From: Streptomyces sp. MspMP-M5
GTDB taxonomy: Bacteria > Actinomycetota > Actinomycetes > Streptomycetales > Streptomycetaceae
DNA: 41,542 nucleotides
Direction of reading: 5' to 3'
Assembly: GCF_000373585.1 (NCBI RefSeq)
Contig: NZ_KB891921.1
Coordinates: 820-42,361 of the forward strand
Shown here: piece by piece, positions 33,315 through 41,542 of the stretch
Layout of the letters: the number at the start of each line of letters is the position of its first letter
Numbering within the stretch: the stretch's first letter is position 1
Position numbers and translations under genes: made by a program
Notes under the pieces: generated by a model
The model's input: only the letters and a program-made list of their open reading frames with translations
What the model was told of the DNA's origin: nothing
Databases searched by the model: none

Positions 33315-36300
33315 ATGAGCCTTGACATGGTGAGACACCGTTCCCGAAAGTCTCTCTGGCGGCGCGGGGCGAGGTGGCGCGGCGCGGCGTGGGCTGCGAT
33401 CGGTGCCCTGCTGGTGTCCCTGGCTGTGAGCTCGGGACCCGATAGCGCACAGGCAGCCACACCCACACAACCCCACGCCCAGCAAGATGACGGGCATGAG
33501 ACGGCGAACCGGTATCTGGAGATCGTCGGGAATCTGCGCAACACCATGACCCGGAACCGCAACGGGCAAGCCCAGCCCGTCGCGGACACTCCGGGCGCCG
33601 GGCGGGTGATGCAGCAGCCGAACTGGCAGGTCATCGGCATCGGAGCGCTCGGGGGCCTGGATCAGAACGCGGTGCAACTGGTCATCGATCCCAACGACCT
33701 TTACGTCCGGGGCATTTACGTACGGAAGCGGAACGTGCTGTATGCCTATACCCGCAACGGTCAGACCAACGGGGAAGTTTATATCCCGCGGGATGTCATC
33801 CGGGATTCCTTCGATCCGCAACCAACGCTGCAGCGCCTGTCCTTCGCCGAGAGATACGGCAACGTGTACGGCATCGAGCTGGGCGCAACACCGCTGCGCA
33901 ATGCGGTGCGGTATATCGCGGCATTCAACGGCGGGACCCTGGACGACCTTCGGGAGTCTTTCGAGCGTGTGATCATGCCGATCGCCGAGGGCGCCAGGTT
34001 CGGCATCTTCGCCGGCCGTATCGCCCAGGCGATGCGGGGCGGGGACCAGACGTTCCGCCTGGACGCAGCGCGTGCCGGGGACACCTGGGTCGAGTACCTG
34101 ATCCACAACTGGGCCACCCTGTCCGACCTCGTCCGGCAGACTGCTCAGAACGACCCCAGAGCCGAGGGAGCAGAGTTCACCCAGAGGCGCACCTTTGAAA
34201 ACACCCAGCACGGACACACGTTCCGCTACTTCCTCTCCTACCTGGACATTGCCAGGCGGATTGCCACGCTGAAGCCCCCGCCGCGGCGGAACGGACGAGT
34301 GGGGATCGCGCCCGTGCCGCGTGACGGAGAGCCGAGGATCGGGCCGCCGCCGGGAGCGTCGGACGACAACGAGAAGTGCCGTCCGGACGGGATGCCGCGC
34401 ACGCCGGGGGTGGATACGCCGTACTGCCTTGCCTATACCGGTGAGGGCCGGGAGTGGATGGGCAAGACTCACGACCGGCGGGTGATCGGATACTTCGCCG
34501 GATGGCGGACCGGCAAGGACGGGAGCCCGGCCTACCGGCCGCAGAACGTCCCCTGGGGCCAGATCACACATCTCAACTACGCGTTCGCGCACGTCACCGA
34601 CAACAAACTGGCGGTCGGCGACCAGGACGTGGAGAACATCCGGCTGCTGAACGAGCAGAAGGCCGAGCACCCGCGCGTCAAGACGCTGATCTCGGTGGGT
34701 GGTTGGTCGCAGACCCGCGGGCTCTACACGCTGGTGACCGGCAGCGACGCCCAGTCGAAGATCGACACGTTCGCGGACTCCGCGGTGGCGTTCATCCGGC
34801 AGAACCACTTCAACGGCGTCGACATCGACTTCGAGTACCCGACGTCGCTGGAGAACACCGGAAACCCCGAGGACTGGCCGGTGTCCAACCCGGTGCGTGG
34901 GGAGCTGATGGCCGGATACGGCAAGCTGATGAAGACGTTGCGGGAGAAGCTGGACCGGGCCAGTGCGGCCGACGGCGCGTACTACCTGCTGTCCTCGGCA
35001 GTGTCCTCCTCGGGCTATCTGGTGCGCGGGATGGAGAACCACGACCCGGCCAAGTACCAGGACTACGTGGACGTGATGGCGTACGACTTCCACGGCACCT
35101 GGAACGGGTATGTCGGCCCCAACGCCCCGCTGTACGACGACGGCAAGGACACCGAGCTGGCCGATGCCGGGGTGTACTCCACCAAGGAGTACGGAGGCAT
35201 CGGGTACTTCAACACCGACTGGGCGTTCAAGCACTTCCGCGGCGCGCTCCAGGCGGGCCGGATCAACATCGGCGTCCCCTACTACACGCGTGGGTGGAGC
35301 GAGGTGTCCGGTGGCAACCAGGGCCTGTGGGGCACCTCGAAGATGCCCGACCAGTCCCAGTGCCCGGCCGGGACCGGTAGCGGACCCGGCGCGCCGCCCG
35401 GCACCCGACCGTGCGGGGAGGGTGCTCGGGGGATCGACAACATCTGGCACGACACCACCAACGCCGGCGGCGAGTTGCCGGCCGGCACCAACCCGATGTG
35501 GCACGCCAAGAACCTGGAGGCCGACATCGAGCCGAACTACGGCTCCCAGGTGGGGCTGGACCCCGAGCGCAACGCGTCCGACAGGCTGACCGGCAGCTAC
35601 GCCCGGCACTGGGACGACACCACCAAGACGTCGTGGCTGTGGAACGAGCAGAAGAAGACCTTCCTGTCGACCACCGACACCCAGGCCGTCGATGCGGTCG
35701 CCGACTACGTCACCCGCAGCGGCGCCGGCGGCGTCATGGTCTGGGAGCTGGCCGGCGACTATTCCTGCCCTGCCACCCCCACCGCCGACAACCCGTGCGG
35801 GATCGGCTACACGATGACCAGCCGCCTGGACGATAAGCTCGGCCACGCCGGTGACTACGGCAACTCCCGTGCCGCCGGAAGCACGGCCCAACTCCCCGCC
35901 CGGACCGCGAACCTTGAGGTCAACCTGGTCGACTACCCGGCCGGGGCGGCCAAGCTGTACCCGTTGGAGCCCAAGGTCCGCGTCACCAACAACACGGGCA
36001 AACCGATCGGCGGCGGTGCGGAACTCTCCTTCGACATCCCGACCTCTACCTCGCCGCTGGTCAAAGACGGCAACTGGCAGGGCAGCGACACCCCCGACGG
36101 CCTGTGGAGACTCACTCCCGGACACACCGGCCCCAATGCCGGAACCGGACTGAAGGGCGACTTCCACCGCGTCACCACCAAGATCGAATACTGTCAGGTG
36201 ATCCCCGCAGGGAAGAGCATCGACATCCCGATCAAGTACTACCTGCCGATCACCGGCCCGGCCAACGCCACCTTGACCACCTCCGGCGGCACCTACGCCC

Positions 36301-36539
36301 TCGCCTCGGACAACCGACGCGGCGCGGAAGATGCCGGCGAGGTCACCGACACCGGCTGCAACGCCCCCGACTGGGACGCCGCCAAGTCATACGACCCGGC
36401 CACACAGTCACCCGAAGACGTCACCGTGAAGTACAACGGCCACTACTGGCGCGCGAAGTGGTGGACCCAGAACAACGTCCCCGGAACCGGCCCTGACGCC
36501 GACCACGAACCCTGGAAGGACCTCGGCCCCGCCTCCTGA
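33315..36539 (+). CDS. Secreted fusion: ribosome-inactivating protein domain plus GH18 chitinase plus chitin-binding module
   Basis: The product is 1074 aa. A long signal peptide (1-47, basic then ALLVSLAVSS, cleavage near AQA) precedes a RIP-like domain (about 60-320). Its rRNA N-glycosidase residues can be placed by pattern: Y130 in DLYVRG, Y181 in ERYGNVY, E225 and R228 in IAEGARF, and W266. From about 388 a GH18 chitinase follows: VIGYFAGW, SVGGWS (460-465), and the catalytic NGVDIDFEYP with E507; MAYDFHG and VMVWELAGDY follow. A beta-sandwich domain lies at about 890-1015. The last 45 residues (WDAAKSYDP ... YNGHYWRAKWWTQ) are a CBM5/12 chitin-binding module. I infer an exported toxin that binds and digests chitin and delivers a ribotoxin to fungi or arthropods. 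Start ATG 33315 lies 4 bases after the previous stop; ATG 33327 is an alternative. GH18 confidence is very high and RIP confidence good. Confidence 0.9.
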   Translation: MSLDMVRHRSRKSLWRRGARWRGAAWAAIGALLVSLAVSSGPDSAQAATPTQPHAQQDDGHETANRYLEIVGNLRNTMTRNRNGQAQPVADTPGAGRVMQQPNWQVIGIGALGGLDQNAVQLVIDPNDLYVRGIYVRKRNVLYAYTRNGQTNGEVYIPRDVIRDSFDPQPTLQRLSFAERYGNVYGIELGATPLRNAVRYIAAFNGGTLDDLRESFERVIMPIAEGARFGIFAGRIAQAMRGGDQTFRLDAARAGDTWVEYLIHNWATLSDLVRQTAQNDPRAEGAEFTQRRTFENTQHGHTFRYFLSYLDIARRIATLKPPPRRNGRVGIAPVPRDGEPRIGPPPGASDDNEKCRPDGMPRTPGVDTPYCLAYTGEGREWMGKTHDRRVIGYFAGWRTGKDGSPAYRPQNVPWGQITHLNYAFAHVTDNKLAVGDQDVENIRLLNEQKAEHPRVKTLISVGGWSQTRGLYTLVTGSDAQSKIDTFADSAVAFIRQNHFNGVDIDFEYPTSLENTGNPEDWPVSNPVRGELMAGYGKLMKTLREKLDRASAADGAYYLLSSAVSSSGYLVRGMENHDPAKYQDYVDVMAYDFHGTWNGYVGPNAPLYDDGKDTELADAGVYSTKEYGGIGYFNTDWAFKHFRGALQAGRINIGVPYYTRGWSEVSGGNQGLWGTSKMPDQSQCPAGTGSGPGAPPGTRPCGEGARGIDNIWHDTTNAGGELPAGTNPMWHAKNLEADIEPNYGSQVGLDPERNASDRLTGSYARHWDDTTKTSWLWNEQKKTFLSTTDTQAVDAVADYVTRSGAGGVMVWELAGDYSCPATPTADNPCGIGYTMTSRLDDKLGHAGDYGNSRAAGSTAQLPARTANLEVNLVDYPAGAAKLYPLEPKVRVTNNTGKPIGGGAELSFDIPTSTSPLVKDGNWQGSDTPDGLWRLTPGHTGPNAGTGLKGDFHRVTTKIEYCQVIPAGKSIDIPIKYYLPITGPANATLTTSGGTYALASDNRRGAEDAGEVTDTGCNAPDWDAAKSYDPATQSPEDVTVKYNGHYWRAKWWTQNNVPGTGPDADHEPWKDLGPAS

Positions 36540-36564
36540 CCGGACCGTCCAACCCCGACAGGAC

Positions 36565-36599
36565 AGCGGCCTCAGACCTTCGACGGGTCTGAGGCCGCT
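36565..36599 (+). terminator. Strong terminator after the RIP-chitinase
   Basis: A perfect 14-bp stem (AGCGGCCTCAGACC with GGTCTGAGGCCGCT) encloses the 7-nt loop TTCGACG. It lies 25 bases past the stop and has the typical form of a streptomycete terminator. Confidence 0.9.
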
Positions 36600-36861
36600 C
36601 GTCGGGTCCGGTGTTCCTCCACACTCCTCCCCGCCCCTCCCCGCGCCGAAGCGACCACCTACATCAACACGGTCTTCGGCGCCCTGATCACACGCTGGGA
36701 CCACCTCTTCCCTCAACTCCGCTGGCATGCACAGCGGTTACCTCAGAAGCCGTTGTCTTACCGGTTGTTATGACTGAGTTTCCGCTGCTCAGGCATGGTT
36801 CCGGTGTCGTCGTGGGACTGTTTGGGCGATCAGTTCGTCCTCGACGATGCGGAGGTGGCCG

Positions 36862-37345
36862 ATGGCGTCGGTGATGGGTTTGCTGGAGGAGCGGGAGGCC
36901 GCGGCCCGGGTCCGGGTGGAGGAGCTTCAGGCGGAGGCGGACCGGATCCTGTTCGAACTCGCCGCGGCTGAGGCGGTGTTGGAACGCCGGGCGATCGCTC
37001 GGGTGGAGCTGGCTGAGGCCCTGGCCGCCCCCAGTGATGCGGCCGTGCGGGAGGCGGCGGAGCCGGTGTCGGCGGCCAAGCGGTGAAGGTCCCGGTCGCG
37101 GGGTCGATCGTGCCGTACTTCGGGGAGGGGATGACGGTGGAGGCGCTCGCGCCGGACTACCGGCGGATCGTGGAGCTGGTCGAGTCCAGTCCAGGCGGTG
37201 GTGAGGGGGTGTCGGCGAAGGAGATCACGTCCGGGCTGGCGCTGGAGTTGGTGCCGGCGAAGATCGAGGGCGTGCGGTCCAAAGCGAGGCGCCTGACCGA
37301 AAGGAGTTGGCTGGCCGTGTCGCTGTCTGGACTGTTCACGCCGCG
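36862..37345 (+). pseudogene. Small conserved actinomycete protein, frame broken and 3' end cut by IS5
   Basis: The first frame (ATG 36862, after GGAGGTGG) encodes an alanine/glutamate-rich coiled coil (LLEEREAAARVRVEELQAEADRI) and stops at 37086. The second (from 37083) continues with VTVEALAPDYRRIVELVES and GVRSKARRLTERSWLA, a winged-helix-like segment ending in GLFTPRQP. In the streptomycete proteins I recall, these two parts form one chain of about 165 aa often found beside IS elements. Here a frame change near 37083 splits it, and the 3' end runs into the IS5 relic near 37345. The function is unknown. Confidence 0.55.
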
Positions 37346-38160
37346 GCAGCCCGTCGGGACCGCTCTGGCTTCGGCCGCGGGACCAGGCGGGCGAGGCTGC
37401 GGCTCATGAGCATGGCCGCCGAGAAGTAGATGAACGCCTCGCTGCTGGCGGGCAACGTCTCGAAGTCCCGCACCAGACGGCGCGAACGCATCAGCCACCC
37501 CAGCGTTCTCTCCACCACCCAGCGTCTGGGCAGCACCACGAACCCCTTCACGTCGTCGCTTCGCTTGACCATCGTGGAGTTTCTCCTTCACCCAGGTGAC
37601 CAGGCGGCCGGTGTAGCCACCGTCGGCCCACACCAGCGTGATCGTGCGGAACCGTGACCGCAGGCGCGGCAGCATCACGTGGGCGGCCTGGCGATCGGTG
37701 ACGTCGGCGGCGCATACGAGCACCATCAGCAGCAGACCCAGGCAGTCCGTGATGACGTGCCGGCGCCTGCCGTTGATCTTCTTCCCGCCGTCATAGCCGC
37801 GCGTGGCGGCGGGCACCGAGGCCGCTCCCTTGACCGACTGCGAGTCGATGACCGCCGCGGTGGGTTCCCGATCCCGGCCCTCGGCCTCGCGGACCCGGCC
37901 GCGCAGCCGGTCATGGAACTCCTTGACCAGGCCGCGCTCCCGCCACCTGCGGAAGAAGGCATACGCCCGCTCCCAGGCAGGGAAGTCGGCAGGCATCGCA
38001 CGCCACTTGATGCCGTTGTCGGTGACGTACCGGATCGCATCCAGCATCACGCGGTGGCAGTAGCCCTCCGGCTGCCCGCCCCGGCCCTCCAGCCAGGCCG
38101 CACCGGCATCGCATCCCTCACCACCGCCCACTCCGCGTCCGTCATGTCCGACGGATACAC
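37336..38160 (-). pseudogene. IS5-family transposase with two frame breaks
   Basis: On the minus strand VYPSDMTDAEWAVVRDAMPV (from GTG 38160) is the IS5 N-terminal domain. A C deletion near 38094 shifts the frame to WLEGRGGQPEGYCHRVMLDA, IKWRAMPADFPAWERAYAFF, AVIDSQSVKGA (first Asp), KINGRRRHVITDCLGL and VWADGGYTG (second Asp). A second break near 37570 leads to VKRSDDVKGFVVLPRRWVVERTLGW (Glu) and the C-terminus. The element is inactive unless corrected by programmed frameshifting. Confidence 0.8.
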
Positions 38161-38414
38161 CGGTACCCTCTCCGGGCGGTCGGCCGCATTCCCGAACCTG
38201 TGCGCGAGGCAATCGCACGATGACACGCGGGAGTTGGACGAGACAGGGACCGGCACGCAAGACTGGAACAACAGGGCCTCCTGGCACTCGAGTGGTCGCA
38301 AACCCGAGCTACCAAGGGGCCCTGTACTCATGCATCCACCCGGCCGAGATCACCCGACCAAGGACCGTGTTCGATCAGAACCGACCTCGTGATCGATGGA
38401 GATACGGCTTCTAA

Positions 38415-38561
38415 GACCAGATCGGCGCCCTGGGACTGGTCCTCAACGCGCTCGTGCTGTTCACCACGCGGTACATGGACGCCGCGGTGAACCAGCTGCG
38501 CGCGGACGGCTTCGACGTCCGCGACGAGGACGTGGCCCGCCTCTCTCCGTTCGTACCCGGA
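38415..38561 (+). pseudogene. Tn3-family transposase, C-terminal scrap
   Basis: The frame encodes DQIGALGLVLNALVLFTTRY, then MDAAVNQLRADGFDVRDEDVARLSPF, a very characteristic C-terminal piece of Tn3-family TnpA. About 49 residues remain of roughly 1000. A stop lies just upstream, and at 38562 it meets an IS630 fragment on the opposite strand. Confidence 0.75.
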
Positions 38562-38566
38562 CAGCA

Positions 38567-38687
38567 GCACCATCTGCGCGCGCCGCCAGGTCACCACCGA
38601 CCCTGTACCGCGGCGGACGATCCGCAGCAGACGTCTGCCCTCGTCGTCATCGATCTCCCGCACCCGAACTCGCTCGGCCATCCGCAT
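38567..38687 (-). pseudogene. IS630-family transposase, N-terminal scrap
   Basis: The minus strand from ATG 38687 encodes MRMAERVRVREIDDDEGRRL, then LRIVRRGTGSVVTWRRAQMVLLS, the IS630 N-terminal helix-turn-helix. It breaks off at the Tn3 scrap. An IS630 C-terminal relic in the same orientation lies at 26899-27110. Confidence 0.7.
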
Positions 38688-38769
38688 AGTTTGACGGCAC
38701 GACGCTGCCCGAGTAGTCACCTGAGCGGCGCGTCACACCACAACACGGCGGACTCGCCTGATTCCGGGG

Positions 38770-39282
38770 CTATACACCGGTGGCGCCGTCGATGCGTTCC
38801 CGGATCAGGTCCGCGTGTCCGTTGTGGCGGGCGTATTCCTCGACCATGTGGACGTAGATCCAGCGGAGACTGACGTCCTGCTCCATGAAGCGACCGGTGT
38901 CGGCCAGAGCGCGATCAGCGCAGTGCTCGCGAGCGCGGGCGACCTCCGCGTGCCAGGTGGCGAGGGCGTCGCGCAGGGTGGCGCCCTCAGCCAGTTCGAA
39001 ACCGCCGTCGGGGGCAGACGGGTCGGCCTGCGGGTCGTAGATGGGCGGGGCCTGTTCTCCAGCGAGCACTCGGCGGAACCAGTTCCGCTCCACCTCCGCC
39101 ATGTGCTGGACGAGGCCGATCAGAGTGAAGGCGGACGGCGGCACCGACGCGACGGCGGCCTGCTCATCGTCCAGACCCTCGCACTTCATGGCGAGCGTGG
39201 TGCGGTGAAAGTCAAGCCAGCTTTCGAGGGTAGTGCGCTCGTCAGCGTTCAGGGGCGGCACGCGGCGTTCGATGGTGGTCAC
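38770..39282 (-). CDS. DinB family protein
   Basis: The product is 170 aa from GTG 39282; the frame is open to 39330. It has the four-helix-bundle DinB/DUF664 pattern: ERTTLESWLDFHRTTLAMKCEGL, FTLIGLVQHMAEVERNWFRRVL (metal His), and a C-terminal WIYVHMVEEYARHNGHADLIRE, whose HxxxH-like histidines complete the usual metal site. These proteins include thiol transferases (mycothiol or bacillithiol-dependent) and enzymes of unknown role. No neighbour points to a pathway. Confidence 0.88.
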   Translation of the reverse strand: MTTIERRVPPLNADERTTLESWLDFHRTTLAMKCEGLDDEQAAVASVPPSAFTLIGLVQHMAEVERNWFRRVLAGEQAPPIYDPQADPSAPDGGFELAEGATLRDALATWHAEVARAREHCADRALADTGRFMEQDVSLRWIYVHMVEEYARHNGHADLIRERIDGATGV

Positions 39283-39385
39283 CGGCCGAGTATTGCCAGC
39301 GGCCGAAGCCGTTGACAAACCGGGCCTCATACAGGGCGAACGTTGCCTGATGCGGCACTAGTAGTACGTCGGAAACCGGATCCTG

Positions 39386-39637
39386 TTACACCTGGCTCGG
39401 CGGGCTGCCCACGGGCGCGAGCGGGTAGCCGGAAATCCCGTCCAGGAGCACGGCGTGTTCCTCGTTCGCCCTGCGCACCGCTTCGAGGATGATCCGGGCC
39501 TCGGCGACGGCGACGCCGAGTTCATCAGCGGTGAGCCGGTACCAGGGCGTGGTCTGCGCGCCGGCGGCGGCCAGGACTTCGCGGCGGGTCTCGTAGTAGT
39601 GGCGGGCCAGGGACAGAAGGCCGGGCATGGTCGTCAT
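39386..39637 (-). CDS. Small hypothetical protein
   Basis: The product is 83 aa from ATG 39637 (MTTMPGLLSLARHYYETRRE...). It is helical and well composed (YRLTADELGVAVAEARIILEAVRRANEEHAVLLDG), ending in a proline-rich tail. No good ribosome site precedes it, so the start is uncertain and ATG 39628 is possible. I do not recognise the family. It may be real or a remnant. Confidence 0.45.
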   Translation of the reverse strand: MTTMPGLLSLARHYYETRREVLAAAGAQTTPWYRLTADELGVAVAEARIILEAVRRANEEHAVLLDGISGYPLAPVGSPPSQV

Positions 39638-39806
39638 ATCGGGGGGAACGTCACGTCGCCGGATTTTGTGACAGGGATCCACGGTGCCCAGCCCCCACTG
39701 TCTGGTGCGGCTGGAGGTTGCGCGGCCCGGGGCGGCTGACCAGCGAGACGAAGAGTGCGTCTTCACGGCGCGCGGCGAGTTTTCGACGGACAGCGACTCG
39801 GCCAAC

Positions 39807-39843
39807 GGCCCTTCCGCACTCAAACCCGCAGGTGCCCGCAAGG
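39807..39843. repeat. 37-bp direct repeat, left copy
   Basis: It starts GGCCCTTCCGCACTC and ends GGTGCCCGCAAGG. It matches 40952-40988 at 36 of 37 positions in the same orientation, 1145 bp apart. The two copies flank the VOC gene. Confidence 0.95.
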
Positions 39844-39852
39844 GTGTGGCAG

Positions 39853-39970
39853 TGGTGGCCGTGGCTTCGTCGTACGCGGCGAGGGTGCGGTACAGGGTGG
39901 AGCGGTCGACGCAGAGGCGCCGGGCTCGGTCGTTTCCCGGACGGTGGACCACCGCGAACGTGGGGAGCAC
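39853..39970 (-). pseudogene. Helix-turn-helix scrap of recombinase or regulator type
   Basis: The minus strand encodes GNDRARRLCVDRSTLYRTLAA followed by YDEA. ARRL-x-VDRSTLYRTLA is like the C-terminal HTH of resolvases. No start or catalytic domain is attached, so it is probably a remnant. Confidence 0.3.
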
Positions 39971-39985
39971 TGAGGGCCGTGGTCC

Positions 39986-40771
39986 CTACACCGCTTGCGT
40001 CGGCTCTGGTTTGATCACGGCGAATGGGGCCCCGAACGGGTCCGCCAGCCAGCTCGTCAGGCCGACGTCCGGGACGTCGGCCGCTGGCATCAGGACCAAA
40101 CCGCCGTTGTTTTGCACCCTGGCGATGGTCTCGTACACGTCGTCCACCGAGAAGTACGGGATCCAGCGCGACTTCTCCAGATCGTCCTGCGGCCCGGGGA
40201 GACCGCCGAACGACGCGTCCTGCTGGTCCCCCTCGCCCGTGGAGAGCACCGTGTAGGTCATGCCCGGCATGTCCATCGTCTGCGAGCGCCAGCCGAACAC
40301 CGCCTGGTAGAAGTCGAAGACTGCCGCCGGGTCCCAGGTGTGGAGCTCGGCCCAGTGCAGGGCGCCGGGCTCCGAGGTCTTCTCCAGGCCCTTGACCGCG
40401 GCTGGCTGCCAGACGGCGAAGTCCGCGCCGCCCGGGTCGGTGAACTTGGCCATCCGCCCGGCCTCGAAGACGTCGCACGGCGTGCTGAGCACCCGCCCGC
40501 CGTTCTGCTCCACGGCCTTGGCCGTGGCCTCCGCGTCCGGTGTCTGGAAGTACAGCATCCACGCCGAGCTCGCGTCCTCCTCCATGAGAAGGCCGACCCC
40601 CGCGACGGTCTTGCCGTCCTTCTGGAAGAACCCGTAGCCGCCAGCGTCGGGACCCGCGGACTGGAACTCCCAGCCGAAGACCGCGCCGTAGAAGGCGGCG
40701 GCCGCAGAGGGGTCGACGCTCCCCAGGTCGAGCCAGTTGGGCGAACCGGTGACGAAATCGGTCGTGAGCAC
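39986..40771 (-). CDS. VOC family protein with two glyoxalase-fold domains
   Basis: The product is 261 aa from GTG 40771, with GAGGGGG 9 bases upstream. Two tandem vicinal-oxygen-chelate modules can be seen. Module 1 (about 1-120) has PNWLDLGSVDPSAAAAFYGAVFGWEF and KFTDPGGADFAVWQP; module 2 (about 135-258) has HWAELHTWDPAAVFDFYQAVFGW and WLADPFGAPFAVIKP. Such two-module proteins act as dioxygenases, isomerases or drug-binding proteins. The substrate is unknown, and a hydroxylase-like role is not supported by neighbours. Confidence 0.9.
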   Translation of the reverse strand: MLTTDFVTGSPNWLDLGSVDPSAAAAFYGAVFGWEFQSAGPDAGGYGFFQKDGKTVAGVGLLMEEDASSAWMLYFQTPDAEATAKAVEQNGGRVLSTPCDVFEAGRMAKFTDPGGADFAVWQPAAVKGLEKTSEPGALHWAELHTWDPAAVFDFYQAVFGWRSQTMDMPGMTYTVLSTGEGDQQDASFGGLPGPQDDLEKSRWIPYFSVDDVYETIARVQNNGGLVLMPAADVPDVGLTSWLADPFGAPFAVIKPEPTQAV

Positions 40772-41370
40772 GGTGAGGTACCCCCTCAGCAGAGTGGTCG
40801 CCGGGGATGTCCCGGCCAAAAGTCAGTCTGGCACCCACCACTGGCAATTCCCCGGAGCGAAGCGCGCATCCGGCGCCTACTGTCACACCTCATGTCGCCG
40901 GCCACTGACATCTCGTGTCGTCTCCCACTGACGTTCTGACGTCGTCCGACAGGCCCTTCCGCGCTCAAACCCGCAGGTGCCCGCAAGGTAGGCTCGTCCG
41001 TCCGCAAACGTCTCCGCGAAGTAAGTCTGGAATCCGCAAGGTTCGCCTTCACAGGACAGCCACTTCGTTGCTGGAGCTCCCCTACCTGATTCTGTTCACG
41101 AGTTCCGACAGCACCACGAATTCGAACAGGTCTTGTTAGTGGTGCGCCGGGCGGGCAGCCTAAAGAGCCGGGTGGGGTTTTGGGCATGCTGGCCCGGCTC
41201 CGGGCTTGGTTGGCCAGGTGGCGGGCCAGCTGGGGCCGTTCTCGGTTTGGTCGCCGTCCGGTGTTAGTGGGCGGTTCGTGAGTCTTTGAGTCGTTCTGTG
41301 GTCGCCCGATGGTGTGAGGTGTGGGCGGAATCCGCGGGTCCGTCGTGTGGGGTCTGCTGGGGTTGGCGGG
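40772..41370. other. Intergenic region with right direct repeat
   Basis: There is no recognisable gene. It contains the second copy of the 37-bp repeat and, at the right, the outer end of the next IS5 element. Confidence 0.5.
40952..40988. repeat. 37-bp direct repeat, right copy
   Basis: It differs from 39807-39843 only at one base (A to G at the 12th position). The bases outside the repeat differ, so the homology is sharply bounded. Confidence 0.95.
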
Positions 41371-41542
41371 GTGAGTGAACGCAAGTCATATCCCAGCGAC
41401 TTATCGGACGGGCAGTGGTCGTTGATCGAGCCGGTGATCACCGCGTGGAAGGACCGGCACCGCTCGGTCAGCGGTCATCAGGGCGCCTATGCGATGCGGG
41501 AGATCGTGAACGCGATCCTCTACCAGGGGCGGACCGGCTGTC
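41371..41542 (+). CDS. IS5-family transposase, N-terminal part (runs off the window)
   Basis: GTG 41371 opens MSERKSYPSDLSDGQWSLIE, then PVITAWKDRHRSVSGHQGAYAMREIVNAILYQGRTGC, the standard N-terminal domain of IS5-type transposases (DUF4096-like). The frame is open to the window edge. GGGGTTGGCGGG upstream is a poor ribosome site. It is a different copy from the relic at 37336-38160, with a different sequence. Confidence 0.85.
   Translation, partial: MSERKSYPSDLSDGQWSLIEPVITAWKDRHRSVSGHQGAYAMREIVNAILYQGRTGC

Noticed and set aside
33012..36167. 1051-aa minus-strand frame opposite the RIP-chitinase
   Set aside because: It is a high-GC shadow frame of the plus-strand gene and has no family features.
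36661..36770. Peptide TYINTVFGALITRWDHLFPQ downstream of the terminator
   Set aside because: It has protein-like composition, but no start, ribosome site or recognised family. It is too short to call.
1..41542. tRNA, rRNA or riboswitch genes
   Set aside because: I looked for CCA-adjacent cloverleaf features and known conserved cores and saw none I could support.

Overview
The window looks like accessory chromosome of a high-GC actinomycete, most likely Streptomyces. GC content is very high, codons end in G or C, GTG starts are common, and the protein families seen are streptomycete types. No taxonomic marker gene is present, so the genus is an inference.

Layout. 1-2726: the tail of a membrane transporter, a frameshifted phytanoyl-CoA dioxygenase relic, and a two-gene DNA-methyltransferase unit. 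3347-6851: a large CRISPR array of about 58 repeats. 6989-17220: a complete type I-E cas operon (cas3, cas8e, cse2, cas7e, cas5e, cas6e, cas1, cas2). 17464-23500: a large serine recombinase, then nested and decayed insertion sequences (IS3, IS1182-like, another DDE transposase). 23562-26854: a DUF1330 protein and a two-gene EACC1/caspase-like effector unit. 26899-27902: fused IS630 and IS4 relics. 28283-32243: a serine hydrolase with its own MerR regulator, two gene relics and a short-chain dehydrogenase. 32690-36539: a secreted small protein followed by a secreted RIP-chitinase fusion. 36862-41542: more IS and Tn3 relics, a DinB protein, a two-domain VOC protein, a 37-bp direct repeat and the start of another IS5 transposase.

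How the genes work together. The array and the cas operon diverge from one spacer at 6852-6988. Repeats decay at the left (3.3-4.0 kb) end, so I infer that the leader is at 6852 and the array is transcribed on the minus strand. Cas1-Cas2 would add spacers there, Cas6e would process crRNA, Cas8e/Cse2/Cas7e/Cas5e/Cas6e would form Cascade, and Cas3 would degrade targets. The Cse2 gene encodes two tandem Cse2 modules in one chain. Between cas3 and cas8e lie two degenerate repeat-like hairpins flanking a 15-nt mini-spacer. Its first 12 nt match, with one mismatch, a site 124 bp upstream of cas8e beside an AA motif. This is a candidate crRNA-like autoregulator.

The strongest candidates for undescribed biology are: (1) the mini-array and its match in the cas8e upstream region; (2) the fused Cse2-Cse2 subunit; (3) the EACC1 plus caspase-TM-repeat effector pair behind a perfect 30-bp palindrome; (4) the secreted protein joining a ribosome-inactivating (rRNA N-glycosidase) domain to a GH18 chitinase and a chitin-binding module. 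The many frameshifted transposases and truncated genes contrast with intact cas, caspase and chitinase genes. This suggests a defence/offence island maintained within decaying mobile DNA.
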